NCBI RefSeq assembly: GCF_020524485.1
Contig: NZ_JAIVLF010000001.1
Coordinates: 620,001-684,000, forward strand
From: Novosphingobium profundi
GTDB taxonomy: Bacteria; Pseudomonadota; Alphaproteobacteria; Sphingomonadales; Sphingomonadaceae
Direction: 5' to 3'
Length of the DNA stretch: 64,000 bases
The position numbers were made by a program, and so were the translations under genes. Under the pieces are notes generated by a model, which worked only from the letters and a program-made list of their open reading frames with translations, made no database searches and was not told the origin of the DNA. Shown here in pieces: positions 9,512 to 22,039 of this stretch (position 1 is the first letter of the stretch; each line of letters opens with the position of its first letter).

Positions 9512-10414
9512 TTGTCTCTGACAACTCTGGCCGCCGCTGTCGCCACGCAGGCGCACGAACCGATCTACTGGGTCAATCTGGGCCTCAAGAATGGCATCGA
9601 CCTGGGCTTCTTCACCCTGCGCTACTACTCGCTGGCCTATCTTGCCGGTCTGCTGCTGGCCTACTGGCACATCAGCCGCATGATCCGCGAGCCCGGTGCG
9701 CCGATGGCGCAGCGCCATGTCGATGACCTGTTCTTCTACTGCACGCTGGGCGTGATCCTGGGCGGACGGCTGGGCTACGCGACGTTCTACACCGGCGGGG
9801 ATACCGGTATTCCGAGCCTCTGGCTGCATCCGGGCGAGATGGTGAAGCTCTGGCATGGGGGCATGAGCTTTCACGGCGGGCTCATCGGCGTCACGCTGGC
9901 CATGGCCTTCGTCGCCTGGCGCAATGCGCTCAGCCTCGTGCGCGTGGCCGACTATGTCTCTGTCTGTGTGCCTTTCGGCATGTTCTTCGGACGCCTTGCC
10001 AACTTCGTGAACGGCGAGCTCTGGGGCCGGGTGGCTGGACCCGAGGTGCCCTGGGCGATGGTTTTCCCCGATGCGCCCGACCAGCTCGCGCGCCATCCCA
10101 GCCAGCTTTATGAAGCGGGCCTTGAGGGCCTGATGCTGATCCTCATCATGCTGCCGCTGTTCTGGAAGAGCCGCGCGCGCTTCCGTCCGGGCCTTCTTGT
10201 CGGGGTCTTCGTGACCGGCATTGCCTGTGCGCGTTTCATCGTCGAGTTCTACCGCGAACCCGACGCCCAGCTGGCCGAATTTGCCCACCAGACCGGCCTT
10301 TCGATGGGCCAGTGGCTGACGATCCCGCTCATCCTGCTGGGCCTTGGTCTGGTCGGGCGCGCGCTGGCACGTCCGGCCCTGGGGGCGGCGCCGAGCGCCA
10401 AGGCGAGCCAATGA
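9512..10414 (+). CDS. lgt: Phosphatidylglycerol--prolipoprotein diacylglyceryl transferase
   Basis: Transfers diacylglycerol to the lipobox cysteine of prolipoproteins at the inner membrane, before signal peptidase II. The 300-residue polytopic protein has the Lgt motifs LWHGGMSFHGGLIGV, FGRLANFVNGELWGR and RHPSQLYEAGLEGL. Start choice: the frame is open upstream to TTG 9455, but TTG 9512 is preceded by AAGG at a good distance and gives the usual short N-terminus before the first membrane helix. The stop overlaps the next start (ATGA), so the two genes are probably translationally coupled. Confidence 0.92.
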   Translation: MSLTTLAAAVATQAHEPIYWVNLGLKNGIDLGFFTLRYYSLAYLAGLLLAYWHISRMIREPGAPMAQRHVDDLFFYCTLGVILGGRLGYATFYTGGDTGIPSLWLHPGEMVKLWHGGMSFHGGLIGVTLAMAFVAWRNALSLVRVADYVSVCVPFGMFFGRLANFVNGELWGRVAGPEVPWAMVFPDAPDQLARHPSQLYEAGLEGLMLILIMLPLFWKSRARFRPGLLVGVFVTGIACARFIVEFYREPDAQLAEFAHQTGLSMGQWLTIPLILLGLGLVGRALARPALGAAPSAKASQ

Positions 10415-11475
10415 CCGGGCGCACGAACCCGGACGGCGAGAGCCTCGCCAGCATGTTCCAGCGCCTGATCGCCAACTACGGACCGATCACGCTGCAGCAC
10501 TACATGGGCGAGGCGAACGCGCGCTATTACGCGGGGAAGGACCCGCTGGGCAGCGCCGGGGACTTCATCACCGCGCCCGAGATCAGCCAGATGTTCGGCG
10601 AACTGATCGGGCTGTGGCTGGCCGACATCTGGATCCGCGCGGGGCGCGATCCCGACGTCCACTATGTCGAGCTGGGTCCCGGGCGCGGGACGCTGGCCAA
10701 GGACGCGCTGCGGGCGATGAAGCGCTATGGCCTGGAGCCGCGCGTCCACTTCGTGGAGACCTCGACCACGCTCAAGGACATCCAGCTGGCCGGCGTGCCG
10801 CAGGCGCGTTTCCACCACGATCTTTCAAGCCTGCCGAACGACGGGCCGCTGCTGGTCGTGGGCAACGAGTTCCTCGACGCGCTGCCTGTGCGCCAGTTGG
10901 TGCGCATGGCCGATGGCTGGCGCGAGCGCTGCGTTGATTTCCAGGACGGACGCTTCCTGCCGGTGGCGGGGACCAAGCCGATGGACGCGGCGATCCCGGC
11001 GGAACTCAAGGACAGCCCCGAAGGCACACTCATCGAGACCTGTCCGGGCGCCGCAGCGGCGGTTTACGAGCTCGCCGGCCGTCTGGCCCAACAGGGCGGC
11101 GCGGCGCTCCTTATCGACTATGGCTATGATCAGCCGCGCACCGGTTCGACGCTCCAGGCGCTGCGGGCCCACACCAAGGTCGATCCTTTCACGATGCCGG
11201 GTGAGGCCGACCTTACCTGCCACGTCGATTTCGTGACCCTGGCCAATGTCGCGCTTTCGCATGGCTGCAAGCATCTGGGCACGGTGCCGCAGGGCCGCTT
11301 CCTGCGCGATCTGGGCATCGAGGCACGCGCGGCCGCGCTCGCCAAGGTTGCGCCGCAGCACGAAGCGGCTTTACATGCGTCCAAGGATCGCCTGATCGAG
11401 GAGGGCCAGATGGGGGCATTGTTCAAGGTCATGGGGCTAGCCTCGCCGGAATGGCCCGATGGCGCGAGCTTCTGA
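10411..11475 (+). CDS. SAM-dependent methyltransferase, MidA/NDUFAF7 family
   Basis: A class I SAM-dependent methyltransferase of the family whose eukaryotic member NDUFAF7 dimethylates an arginine of complex I subunit NDUFS2. A bacterial role in complex I assembly is a family inference. The 354-residue product shows GDFITAPEISQMFGELIG, the SAM motif YVELGPGRGTLAKD, GNEFLDALPVRQL and ALLIDYGYD. The ATG at 10411 overlaps the lgt stop by 4 bp (ATGA). The next gene starts 17 bp before this one ends, giving a tight three-gene run. Confidence 0.88.
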   Translation: MTGRTNPDGESLASMFQRLIANYGPITLQHYMGEANARYYAGKDPLGSAGDFITAPEISQMFGELIGLWLADIWIRAGRDPDVHYVELGPGRGTLAKDALRAMKRYGLEPRVHFVETSTTLKDIQLAGVPQARFHHDLSSLPNDGPLLVVGNEFLDALPVRQLVRMADGWRERCVDFQDGRFLPVAGTKPMDAAIPAELKDSPEGTLIETCPGAAAAVYELAGRLAQQGGAALLIDYGYDQPRTGSTLQALRAHTKVDPFTMPGEADLTCHVDFVTLANVALSHGCKHLGTVPQGRFLRDLGIEARAAALAKVAPQHEAALHASKDRLIEEGQMGALFKVMGLASPEWPDGASF

Positions 11476-11977
11476 GGCGCTGCGCGCGCGGGGCGAGTTG
11501 CTGTCTACCGCGCCCGACAAGCTCGAGAAGCTGCTGGGCGCGCTGGCGCTGGTCATGCTCGCTTTCGTTGCCGCGGCAGTCCTTCGCGGCATGGACGAAT
11601 GGGGCCGGGTTCCCGGCGTCGTCTGGCTGCACCTTGCGACCATCGTCGTCGCGCTGGTCCTGACGCCGGTCCTCCTGTGGCGCACGCGCGGCACGAAAGG
11701 GCACCGCGTGCTGGGCTACACCTGGTGCGCGGCGATGCTGGCGACGGCTATCGACAGCTTCTTCATTCGCCTGCAGCAGCCGGGCCAGCTCAGCCCGATC
11801 CACGCGCTTTCGTTTTTGACCCTGGTGCTGGTGCCGGTGCTGGTCCTCGCGGCCCGGCGCCACGATGTCTACCGCCACCGCCGCACGGTGCGCGGGCTCA
11901 TCATCGGGGCGCTGCTGATCGCGGGCTTCTTTACCTTCCCGTTCCACCGCCTGCTGGGGCACTGGCTCTTTGGCTGA
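11459..11977 (+). CDS. DUF2306-like four-helix membrane protein
   Basis: A 172-residue membrane protein with about four predicted helices: GALALVMLAFVAAAVL, VVWLHLATIVVALVLTPVLL, a short helix near IHALSFLTLVLVPVLVLAA and VRGLIIGALLIAGFFTF. The pattern of conserved histidines near helix ends (WLH, GHR, IHALS, FHRLLGH) resembles DUF2306 proteins, which look heme- or cytochrome-like; that is an inference. The start overlaps the preceding methyltransferase gene by 17 bp, with GGAA eight bases before the ATG. Specific function unknown. Confidence 0.7.
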   Translation: MARASEALRARGELLSTAPDKLEKLLGALALVMLAFVAAAVLRGMDEWGRVPGVVWLHLATIVVALVLTPVLLWRTRGTKGHRVLGYTWCAAMLATAIDSFFIRLQQPGQLSPIHALSFLTLVLVPVLVLAARRHDVYRHRRTVRGLIIGALLIAGFFTFPFHRLLGHWLFG

Positions 11978-11992
11978 GCCGAGAGGTCGGGG

Positions 11993-13768
11993 CTACTCGA
12001 TGACCCGCACGCGCGGTGTCTCGGGCACCGTGCGCACCGGCACGGCGGAAAGCCAGGCTTCGAGCGCATCGAGATCGAGCCCGCCGACCGTGGGATTGGT
12101 GCCTTCGGACAGGCCGACATAGCCGTCTCCGCCCTGATCGAGGAACGAGTTCACCGTCACCCGGTAGCGCGCGGCGAGGTCGAGCGGCTGGCCGTTGAAG
12201 GCAAGCTGGGTGATCCGATCCCCGGCATGCCGTGTTCTGTCGATGGTGTAGGTAAGGGTGGAGGAGGGCACCAGAACGCTGGCAGACGGCGTCGCGCCCA
12301 CGCCGCTTTCGAGGATCGCCTTGATCTGTGCGCCGGTGAAGGTGCGCGTCATCAGCGTGTTGCCGAAGGGCTGGACGGTAAAGATCTGGCCGAAGGTCAC
12401 CGCGCCGTCGGCGCCCGGCTCGATGGGCGCACGCACGCCAGCACTGTTCATGAAGGCGATCTGGGCACCCGCCGCGCGCGTGGCGGCCAGCTGCGAATCC
12501 GCGATGAGCTGGTCGACCGGGCCACCCTTGCGGTCTTCCTGCGCATCGGGCCAGTCGCGCGGCGCACCGCCCGAAAGATGGCCGACCGTGCGCTCGGAAT
12601 AGGCGCTCGCGGCATCGAGATAGCGCCCGACGTACTGCGCGATGTCCGCGCGGGCCGGGTAGACAGGGACGAGATCGGTCTGGGCAACCTCTCCGCGCGA
12701 GGTCGTGTAGCCCTCCGACTGGACGGGAAGGTTGCGCGCCTGGGCGGAGACGACATGGTCCGAGGTCGGGTCGATATCGAGCGTGAGGCGCGTCACCATG
12801 CGCCCGTAGGACCCGGCGCTGGTAAGCAGCAGCGGGGCGGCGCCCTCGCGCGGCATCTCGCAGATGTAGGCCTGGTGGGTGTGCCCGGAAATCACGACAT
12901 CGACCTTGGAGGAGAGCTTGTCGAGGATGGGCTGGATGTCGCCTGTGAAGCCGTCGCAGGCGTTGGGATCGGAGGTGTCGGCCTGTGCGCCGCCCTGGTG
13001 GATGAGGACGATGACGGCATCGGCGCCTTCACGTCGCAGCACCGGGACCGCACGGTTGATCGCCTCGGCCTCGTCGCCGAAGGTCAGCCCTGCAATGCCG
13101 CCGGGCGAGACCAGCGAGGGCGTACCCTTGAGCGTCAGGCCGACAAAGCCCAGCGTCACTTTCGCGGCACCTTCGCCAAAGCTTTTGAGGCCCGTGGCGG
13201 GGAACAGCGTCGTGCCGTCCTCGGTGTAGGTGCTGGCCGATAGGTAGCGGAAGTTGGCGCCCGCGAACTGTTCCAGCTGGCAGGGCTCGCGCTGGGTGTT
13301 CTTCTCGCAGCCCCCGTTCTGGACGCGCAGGAGTTCAGCCCGGCCCCGGTCGAATTCGTGGTTGCCCACCGCATTGAAGTCGAGCCCGATGCGGTTCATC
13401 ACCCCGATGCTCGGCTCGTCGAGGAAGAGCGAGGAGGCAAGCGGCGAGGCCGAGATGAGATCGCCCGCCGAGACGGTGGCGGAATAGCGGAACTCCTGGC
13501 GCAGGGCATCGAGCGCGCTCGCCAGATGTGCCGCGCCGCCCGCCGGAACCTTGACCGTGCCGCCCTGACCATCAGGCCAGCTGACCGTGGCCTTGGGCGC
13601 CGCGATGTTGCCGTGGAAATCGTTGAAGGCGAGGATGCCGACTTCGACCGGGGGCTGGGCCTTCGTGGAGGAGGGCGATGCCCCCTGCGGCGTGGCGCAG
13701 GCGGCCAGCAGCGGGGCGAGAAGGGCGGCGGCGCTCAGCGCACGCGTGCGCGTCGAAAGGCGGGTCAT
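11993..13768 (-). CDS. Bifunctional metallophosphatase/5'-nucleotidase lipoprotein
   Basis: A 591-residue UshA-type enzyme expected to hydrolyse nucleotides or UDP-sugars outside the inner membrane. It begins with a lipoprotein signal ending LLAAC, with Cys24 as the lipid anchor site. The dimetal phosphatase core shows FNDFHGNI, SAGDLISASPLASS, GNHEFDRG, VLIHQGG and VVISGHTHQAY. The C-terminal nucleotidase domain has FMNSAGVRAPIEPGADGAVTFG and ALEAWLSAV. The gene is convergent with the DUF2306-like gene, only 15 bp apart, and 45 bp separate its start from the zincin gene upstream. Confidence 0.88.
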   Translation of the reverse strand: MTRLSTRTRALSAAALLAPLLAACATPQGASPSSTKAQPPVEVGILAFNDFHGNIAAPKATVSWPDGQGGTVKVPAGGAAHLASALDALRQEFRYSATVSAGDLISASPLASSLFLDEPSIGVMNRIGLDFNAVGNHEFDRGRAELLRVQNGGCEKNTQREPCQLEQFAGANFRYLSASTYTEDGTTLFPATGLKSFGEGAAKVTLGFVGLTLKGTPSLVSPGGIAGLTFGDEAEAINRAVPVLRREGADAVIVLIHQGGAQADTSDPNACDGFTGDIQPILDKLSSKVDVVISGHTHQAYICEMPREGAAPLLLTSAGSYGRMVTRLTLDIDPTSDHVVSAQARNLPVQSEGYTTSRGEVAQTDLVPVYPARADIAQYVGRYLDAASAYSERTVGHLSGGAPRDWPDAQEDRKGGPVDQLIADSQLAATRAAGAQIAFMNSAGVRAPIEPGADGAVTFGQIFTVQPFGNTLMTRTFTGAQIKAILESGVGATPSASVLVPSSTLTYTIDRTRHAGDRITQLAFNGQPLDLAARYRVTVNSFLDQGGDGYVGLSEGTNPTVGGLDLDALEAWLSAVPVRTVPETPRVRVIE

Positions 13769-13813
13769 GGGGCTTCTATCCAGCGGGACGATGACGGGAA
13801 AGTGACGGAAAAT

Positions 13814-14215
13814 TCAACGCGCGCCCGCTTCGAGCGCGTGCATGTCGTCGTCGGACAGACCGAAATGGTGGCCGACCTCGTGGATGACGACATGGGTGAC
13901 GAGGTCTTCGAGCTTCACCCCCGTCTCGCACCATTCGGCAAGCAGCGGCTGGCGGTAGAGGGTAATGCGCGGGCGCAACTCCCCACCGGTCCAGATGCTC
14001 TCATCACCCAGCGGATGGCCGTGGTAGAGGCCGGTCAGGTCGAACGGTTCGGTGAGGCCGACGGCCTGCAGCGTTTCGGCATCGGCGAACTCCTCGATGT
14101 GAACGGTGATGCCCTCAAGATGCTCGGCGAAGGGGGCGGGGATGCGGGTGAAGGCGGCCAGCGCCATCGCCTCGAACTGTTGCGGGCTCGGGGCAGGTCC
14201 GATGCGATGGGGCAT
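13814..14215 (-). CDS. Metallopeptidase family protein (minimal zincin)
   Basis: A 133-residue protein with an HExxH zinc motif in HVVIHEVGHHFGLSDDD near the C-terminus, where the third ligand is probably the later His or Asp. This matches the short metallopeptidase family (formerly DUF1025) common in alphaproteobacteria. No signal peptide is visible, so it is probably cytoplasmic. Substrate is unknown. It sits between the nucleotidase and the M1 aminopeptidase genes, all on the minus strand. Confidence 0.82.
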   Translation of the reverse strand: MPHRIGPAPSPQQFEAMALAAFTRIPAPFAEHLEGITVHIEEFADAETLQAVGLTEPFDLTGLYHGHPLGDESIWTGGELRPRITLYRQPLLAEWCETGVKLEDLVTHVVIHEVGHHFGLSDDDMHALEAGAR

Positions 14216-14240
14216 GGCCGGTGTCCTCTCCTGTTCGGAC

Positions 14241-16160
14241 TTACTCGCCGAGGATGCGCGCGATGCCCGCAGCGGTCTCGGGGTGGTAGGTGGGACGCGC
14301 CGTAGCGAAGATCGCGCGCGCCTTGTCCGGGCCCCAGCCTTCCTGCTGCATCAGGCGCTGGTAGATCGGGTAGACGAGCAACCCGCGCCCAATCCGCCCG
14401 ACGAATTCGGCCATCGCCGGGAAGGCAGGCTCGTAGCGGTTGACGATGGCCAGCTCGAACCAGGCCGATTGGACATAGGCGTTCTCCGAATTGGAGAGCG
14501 TGAGCCCTTCGTCAAGTTCGCGCAGGCGCTCCTGGCTGAGCTCGCGCGGCAAGCCATTCAGGAAGCGCAGCCACTGCTGCGTGCTCCACCCCTGTGTGTC
14601 GATGGCGCTGACCGGGCCGCCTGCTTCAATGCCCTCCAGCAACTCGTCGACTTGCGCGAGGGTTTCGCTCTTCACGTGGACCGCGTTGTCGGGAACGCCC
14701 GCTCCATAGGCCCAGCGGTCGAGCTGAAGTGCCAGTTCGGCGTCGGGCTTGTCCTTCAGCATTCGTTCGCGCAGGTCCGCCAAGAAACCGGAGGTCGTCT
14801 GCGGCTGGAAGGCGTGACGGTCAAAGTAGGAGGTGAGGTAGGCGTCCCAGGCTTTCCGGCCGAGGCGGTTTTCCAGCATGCGCAGGAAGTTGGAGCCCTT
14901 GGTGTAGTCTAGCTCGCCCTCGCCGGGATTGCCGTGGAGGCGCGAAGGCGCCGCCGTCATGCCCGGCTTCATGTCATCGCCCATGGCGGCGATGTCGCGC
15001 ATCATCGAATCCCAGTCGAGATCGGCGTACATTGCGGCGCGCTCCTTGCCGTAGAGCGCTTCCATGATGCGGTTCTCGAAGTAGGTGGTGAAGCCTTCGT
15101 TGAGCCACGAATCCGACCAGGTCGCGTTGGTGACGAGGTTGCCCGACCAGGAGTGCGCCAGTTCGTGCGCGACGACGTCCGTGTTCGAGCGGTCGCCGGT
15201 GACGATGGTGGGTGTCAGGAAGGTGAGCATGGGGTTTTCCATGCCGCCGTAGGGGAAGGCGGGCGGGAGCAGCAGCATGTCGTAGCGGCCCCAGCGATAG
15301 GGGCCGTAAAGCGCGCTCGCCGCATCGATCATCTTCTCGACATCGGCGAATTCGTAAGCTGCCTTCTCCAGCATCGGCGCTTCGGTCCACACGCCCGAAC
15401 GGGGGCCGAGCGACTTGAACTTGAGGTCGCCCACGGCAAAGGCGATGAGGTAGGGCGGGACCGGCTTGTCCATGCGGAAACGGAAGGCGCGGCGCCCGTC
15501 GGGCAGAGCCTCGCCCGTGTCGCCCGACAGCTTTTCGGCGCTCATCACTGCGACAAGGTTACCGGGTACGCGCAAGGTGGCGTCCCAGGTCTGGCGGATG
15601 CCGGGGCTGTCCTGGGTGGGCACCCAGGAGCGGTTATGGATCGCCTGGCCCTGGCTGTAGAGGTAAGGCTCCGTCTTGCCGAAGGTCATCTCGGGCGGCA
15701 GCCATTGCAGCGCAGAGGCCTTGGGCGAGGTGCGGTAGGTAACGCGCACCTGCTTTGCGCCGTTCAGTTGGACGGTGAGGGCCGAACCAAGCTCGTCGTT
15801 GTCGGGCTCACCCAGCGTGTAGCTGAGCGGCGTGCCCTTGCCGTCCGTGACGGACGCGATTGTCATGTCCTTGACGTCGAGCACGATCTCCTTGGCGTCG
15901 GCGTCGGCCAGGACGTCGAGCGTGGCCGTTCCGGCGAGCGTCTTGCTGGCGAAATCGACGTCGAGATCGAGCGAGACGTGGGTCACGCGCGCGGCTTCCG
16001 GCTCGGCATGGGTCAAGACATCGCGCGCTTCGGGCGAGGTCAGGATCGGGGCAGGAGCAGTGGCCTCGTACGCATCGGCCGCCAGGGCCGGGACGCTGAA
16101 AAGAGGGGCGGTTCCGGCAAGGAGGACGCCGAGCAGGGAAGGGGCAAGAAGTTTACGCAT
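14241..16160 (-). CDS. M1 family aminopeptidase (leukotriene-A4-hydrolase-like), secreted
   Basis: A zinc aminopeptidase of 639 residues, exported by an N-terminal signal ending near VPALAADAYE. The catalytic core is complete: the exopeptidase motif YGGMENP, the zinc site HELAHSWSGNLVTNATWSDSWLNEGFTTYFE (HExxH plus the downstream Glu) and the proton-donor Tyr region LDYTKGSNFLRML. The C-terminal helical domain (EAGGPVSAIDTQGWSTQQW onward) is of the LTA4H type. It probably digests peptides in the periplasm. It lies next to the small zincin gene on the same strand with a 25-bp gap. Confidence 0.92.
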   Translation of the reverse strand: MRKLLAPSLLGVLLAGTAPLFSVPALAADAYEATAPAPILTSPEARDVLTHAEPEAARVTHVSLDLDVDFASKTLAGTATLDVLADADAKEIVLDVKDMTIASVTDGKGTPLSYTLGEPDNDELGSALTVQLNGAKQVRVTYRTSPKASALQWLPPEMTFGKTEPYLYSQGQAIHNRSWVPTQDSPGIRQTWDATLRVPGNLVAVMSAEKLSGDTGEALPDGRRAFRFRMDKPVPPYLIAFAVGDLKFKSLGPRSGVWTEAPMLEKAAYEFADVEKMIDAASALYGPYRWGRYDMLLLPPAFPYGGMENPMLTFLTPTIVTGDRSNTDVVAHELAHSWSGNLVTNATWSDSWLNEGFTTYFENRIMEALYGKERAAMYADLDWDSMMRDIAAMGDDMKPGMTAAPSRLHGNPGEGELDYTKGSNFLRMLENRLGRKAWDAYLTSYFDRHAFQPQTTSGFLADLRERMLKDKPDAELALQLDRWAYGAGVPDNAVHVKSETLAQVDELLEGIEAGGPVSAIDTQGWSTQQWLRFLNGLPRELSQERLRELDEGLTLSNSENAYVQSAWFELAIVNRYEPAFPAMAEFVGRIGRGLLVYPIYQRLMQQEGWGPDKARAIFATARPTYHPETAAGIARILGE

Positions 16161-16232
16161 CGCGGCAACTTATGGTCGCGTGTCGGATTGCGCAAGCGGC
16201 ACGGATACGCGTATTTCGATAGGCGCTGCGCT

Positions 16233-17285
16233 TCAAGTTCGGTGTGTTTGCGGGACCATGAGCGTGAAGCGCAAACCGTCCGGCGCGTATTCGAGTTCGC
16301 TTCTCCCGCCAAAATCGCCCGGAAGCATCCGCTCCAGGATCTGGGTGCCAAACCCGCGCCGGGTAGGTGGGGTGACTTCGGGGCCGCCCCGTTCGTGCCA
16401 GCTGAGTACGAAGGATTGATCCCGGCCTCCGGTCCAGCTGAGCGAAACGTGCCCTTCGTCCTGGCTCAACGCACCGTACTTGGCGGCGTTCGTCGCGAGT
16501 TCGTGGATGGCCAGCGCGAGCGAGAGCGTCTGGCGTCCGGTCACGACATGGCGCGGGCCGGAAAGCGCGATCCGGCCCGGACGGTCGATATAGGGCGCCA
16601 GGATATGCTCCAGGATCGTCTGCACATCGGCCTCGCGCCAGTCGGTGCGGATGAGCACATCGTGGGTACGGGCCATGGCCTGAAGGCGGCTTTCGAGGCG
16701 CCTGCGGGCCTCGGTGAGCGAGATGTCGCCGCGCAGGGTCTGGGCGGCGATGGCCTGCGCGACCGAGAGTGCGTTCTTGACCCGGTGGACAAGTTCCTGC
16801 GCGACAACCTCGGCCTGCTGGCGTGCAAGGACGGCGCCGGTCGTCTCGATCACGGTGTCGAGCATGCCGACCACGGTGCCGCGCTCGTCGCGCACCGGAC
16901 CGTAGCAGAAGGTGAACCAGGCATTCTCCGGGGCGCCCTGGCGCTCCACCACGAGTGGGAAATCCTCGATGAAGGTCGGCTCGCCTGCAAAGGCCCGGTC
17001 GGCGATGGGGCAGATCGTCGGCCAGGCTTCGGCCCAGACCGTGCTGAATGGGAGCCCAAGCGCCGGGGGCTTGTTGCCCAGGATTGGCAGGAACGCGTCG
17101 TTGGGAATGGTGGTGAGGTGTTCGCCCCAGACGACGCATTGGGGAAAGCGCGAGGCCAGCGCGGTGGCCACGGTGGTCTTGAGCGTGGCGGACCATCCCT
17201 CAGGCGGGCCGAGGGGATGGTCTGTCCAGTCGTGGGTGCGAATTGCTTCGGCCATGCGGCCGCCGCCTGTCAGGAACTTCAGCAT
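16233..17285 (-). CDS. PAS-containing sensor histidine kinase, HWE/HisKA_2 type
   Basis: A 350-residue soluble sensor kinase. The N-terminal part (residues 10-150) is PAS-like, without membrane segments (NDAFLPILGNKPPALGLPF, GTVVGMLDTVIETT). The phosphoacceptor is His167 in ELVHRVKNALSVAQAIAAQT, followed by the ATPase domain with HELATNAAKYGAL and the WHERGGP motif that defines the HWE group, and GFGTQIL near the end. Many HWE kinases respond to light or general stress. No response regulator is adjacent, so it is an orphan here; the PhyR general-stress pathway is a plausible target but this is inferred. Confidence 0.87.
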   Translation of the reverse strand: MLKFLTGGGRMAEAIRTHDWTDHPLGPPEGWSATLKTTVATALASRFPQCVVWGEHLTTIPNDAFLPILGNKPPALGLPFSTVWAEAWPTICPIADRAFAGEPTFIEDFPLVVERQGAPENAWFTFCYGPVRDERGTVVGMLDTVIETTGAVLARQQAEVVAQELVHRVKNALSVAQAIAAQTLRGDISLTEARRRLESRLQAMARTHDVLIRTDWREADVQTILEHILAPYIDRPGRIALSGPRHVVTGRQTLSLALAIHELATNAAKYGALSQDEGHVSLSWTGGRDQSFVLSWHERGGPEVTPPTRRGFGTQILERMLPGDFGGRSELEYAPDGLRFTLMVPQTHRT

Positions 17286-17342
17286 GGCACCGCCGCGAGG
17301 GTCTGCGCCATGCCGGTGATCGTCCGCCGGATCGGCGGCGGA

Positions 17343-20036
<2,694 letters not shown>

Positions 20037-20074
20037 TCAGGCTTTCGCGGCGCGGCGGTGGCCGCGGCGTGTCC

Positions 20075-20155
20075 TCAGGCCAGCGTGAGTGCGAACCCAA
20101 GCGCACAAATGCCTAGTGCAGCGGCAAAGCCGATCGACTTTTCGACAAGTGTCAT
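20075..20155 (-). CDS. 26-residue hydrophobic peptide (small membrane protein, copy 1)
   Basis: A 26-codon frame with a strong ribosome-binding site, GAGGAGGA, just before the ATG on the minus strand. The product is MTLVEKSIG followed by a single hydrophobic helix FAAALGICALGFALTLA. It is 14/26 identical and equal in length to the peptide encoded at 27798-27878, sharing the pattern G-x-AAALG-x-x-AL-x-FALTL. Both genes are followed within about 50 nt by a GC-rich hairpin. Two related short frames with good signals support real expression. It is probably a single-pass inner-membrane peptide; function unknown, no family recognised. Confidence 0.68.
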   Translation of the reverse strand: MTLVEKSIGFAAALGICALGFALTLA

Positions 20156-20421
20156 GACATCCTCCTCAAGATTTCCCAAAAGCGGCCGGTTTTCCCGGCT
20201 CGCCAGCAACACTACGCCACTTGACAGCAACGAACAAGGCGAGGGGCGCATCGCCACGACGTTCTTTGGTCTAAGATGCACGGCATACAATCATGGGGAG
20301 CGGCCCGGGTGGCGAGGGGCTCTCCTTCCGGCGGCAACCGGGGGTTTGCGGCCTGCATAAAGTTCCTTTCGCGCGTTCGGAGTGTCTGGACAGCGCGGGC
20401 GCGCCCGACTATCGGCCAGCC

Positions 20422-21981
20422 ATGAGCATCCAGACCACTGAATCGGTCCTGATTGTCGATTTCGGCAGCCAGGTGACCCAGCTGATCGCACGCCGCGTCC
20501 GCGAAGCGGGCGTCTATTCCGAGATCGCCCCGTTCACCAACGCGGCGGAAGCCTTCGAGCGCATGAAGCCGGTGGGGATCATCCTCTCGGGCTCGCCCGC
20601 TTCGGTCCTCGACGAGGACGGCCCGCGCATTCCCGATGTGATCCTTGAAAGCGGTCTCCCGATCCTGGGCATCTGCTATGGCCAGCAGTCGCTCACCCAC
20701 CAGCTTGGCGGCGAAGTGACGCTGGGCGATTCGGGCGAGTTCGGCCGGGCCTTCATCGAAATCCAGGACGAGTGCGCGCTCTTCGACGGTCTCTGGAAGG
20801 TCGGCGAGAAGCACCAGGTCTGGATGAGCCATGGCGACAAGGTGACCCAGCTGGCCGACGGCTTCCGCCCGGTGGCCTCTTCGCCCGGCGCGCCCTTCGC
20901 GGTTATCGCCAACGACGAGAAGCGCATCTATGCCATGCAGTTCCACCCCGAAGTCGTGCACACGCCCGACGGCGGCAAGCTGCTCAAGAACTTCGTGCGC
21001 CACGTCTGCGGCCTCTCGGGCGACTGGACCATGGCGGAATTCCGCAAGGCCAAGATCGACGAGATCCGCGAACAGGTCGGCGATGGCCGGGTAATCTGCG
21101 GCCTTTCGGGCGGCGTCGATTCGGCGGTGGCCGCCGTCCTCATCCACGAGGCGATCGGCGACCAGCTGACCTGCGTCTTCGTCGACCATGGCCTGATGCG
21201 CATGGGCGAGGCCGAGCAGGTCGTCTCGCTGTTCCGCGGCGCCTACCAGATCCCGCTGGTCCACGTCGACGCCTCGACGCTGTTCCTCAAGGGCCTCGAG
21301 GGCGTCACCGATCCCGAGAAGAAGCGCAAGTTCATCGGCAAGACCTTCATCGACGTCTTCGAGGACGAGGCGAAGAAGATCGGCGGCGCCGAGTTCCTGG
21401 CCCAGGGCACGCTCTATCCCGACGTCATCGAATCGGTCTCCTTCACCGGCGGCCCTTCGGTCACGATCAAGAGCCACCACAACGTGGGCGGCCTGCCCGA
21501 GCGCATGGACATGAAGCTGGTCGAGCCGCTGCGCGAACTCTTCAAGGACGAAGTGCGCGAGCTGGGCCGTGAGCTGGGCCTGCCGGAAATCTTCGTGGGC
21601 CGTCACCCCTTCCCGGGGCCGGGCCTTGCCATCCGCATTCCGGGCGAAGTCAGCCGCGAGAAGGCCGACATCCTGCGCAAGGCGGATGCGATCTACCTCG
21701 AGGAAATCCGCAGCGCGGGTCTCTACGACGCGATCTGGCAGGCCTTCGCCGTGCTGCTCCCGGTCAAGACCGTGGGCGTGATGGGCGACGGGCGCACCTA
21801 CGACAATGTCTGTGCGCTGCGCGCGGTGACCTCCACCGATGGCATGACCGCCGACATCTACCCCTTCGACGCCGCGTTCCTGAGCCGGGTTGCCACCCGT
21901 ATCATCAACGAGGTGAAGGGCATCAACCGCGTGGTCTACGACTACACCTCGAAGCCCCCGGGTACGATCGAGTGGGAATGA
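20422..21981 (+). CDS. guaA: GMP synthase (glutamine-hydrolysing)
   Basis: Converts XMP to GMP using glutamine and ATP. The 519-residue product has a class I glutamine amidotransferase domain (nucleophile Cys85 in ILGICYGQQ; His and Glu in [10 protein letters not shown]). It is followed by the ATP pyrophosphatase domain with the PP-loop [15 protein letters not shown] near residue 228, and the C-terminal dimerisation domain ending [17 protein letters not shown]. The ATG at 20422 gives the usual short lead before VLIVDFGSQ. The intact PP-loop here is a useful contrast to the altered one in the NAD synthetase at the window start. Confidence 0.96.
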   Translation: MSIQTTESVLIVDFGSQVTQLIARRVREAGVYSEIAPFTNAAEAFERMKPVGIILSGSPASVLDEDGPRIPDVILESGLPILGICYGQQSLTHQLGGEVTLGDSGEFGRAFIEIQDECALFDGLWKVGEKHQVWMSHGDKVTQLADGFRPVASSPGAPFAVIANDEKRIYAMQFHPEVVHTPDGGKLLKNFVRHVCGLSGDWTMAEFRKAKIDEIREQVGDGRVICGLSGGVDSAVAAVLIHEAIGDQLTCVFVDHGLMRMGEAEQVVSLFRGAYQIPLVHVDASTLFLKGLEGVTDPEKKRKFIGKTFIDVFEDEAKKIGGAEFLAQGTLYPDVIESVSFTGGPSVTIKSHHNVGGLPERMDMKLVEPLRELFKDEVRELGRELGLPEIFVGRHPFPGPGLAIRIPGEVSREKADILRKADAIYLEEIRSAGLYDAIWQAFAVLLPVKTVGVMGDGRTYDNVCALRAVTSTDGMTADIYPFDAAFLSRVATRIINEVKGINRVVYDYTSKPPGTIEWE

Positions 21982-22039
21982 TCGCACGAGGCGGGCCTGC
22001 GCGCTGAAGCGCTTGGGTTCACCCCCGACGATAGATACG

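Noticed and set aside
6450..9521. 1023-codon open frame on the plus strand
   Set aside because: It is antisense to glnD and has a low-complexity composition (Arg, Val, Asp, His rich) typical of third-position GC bias. No domain is recognisable.
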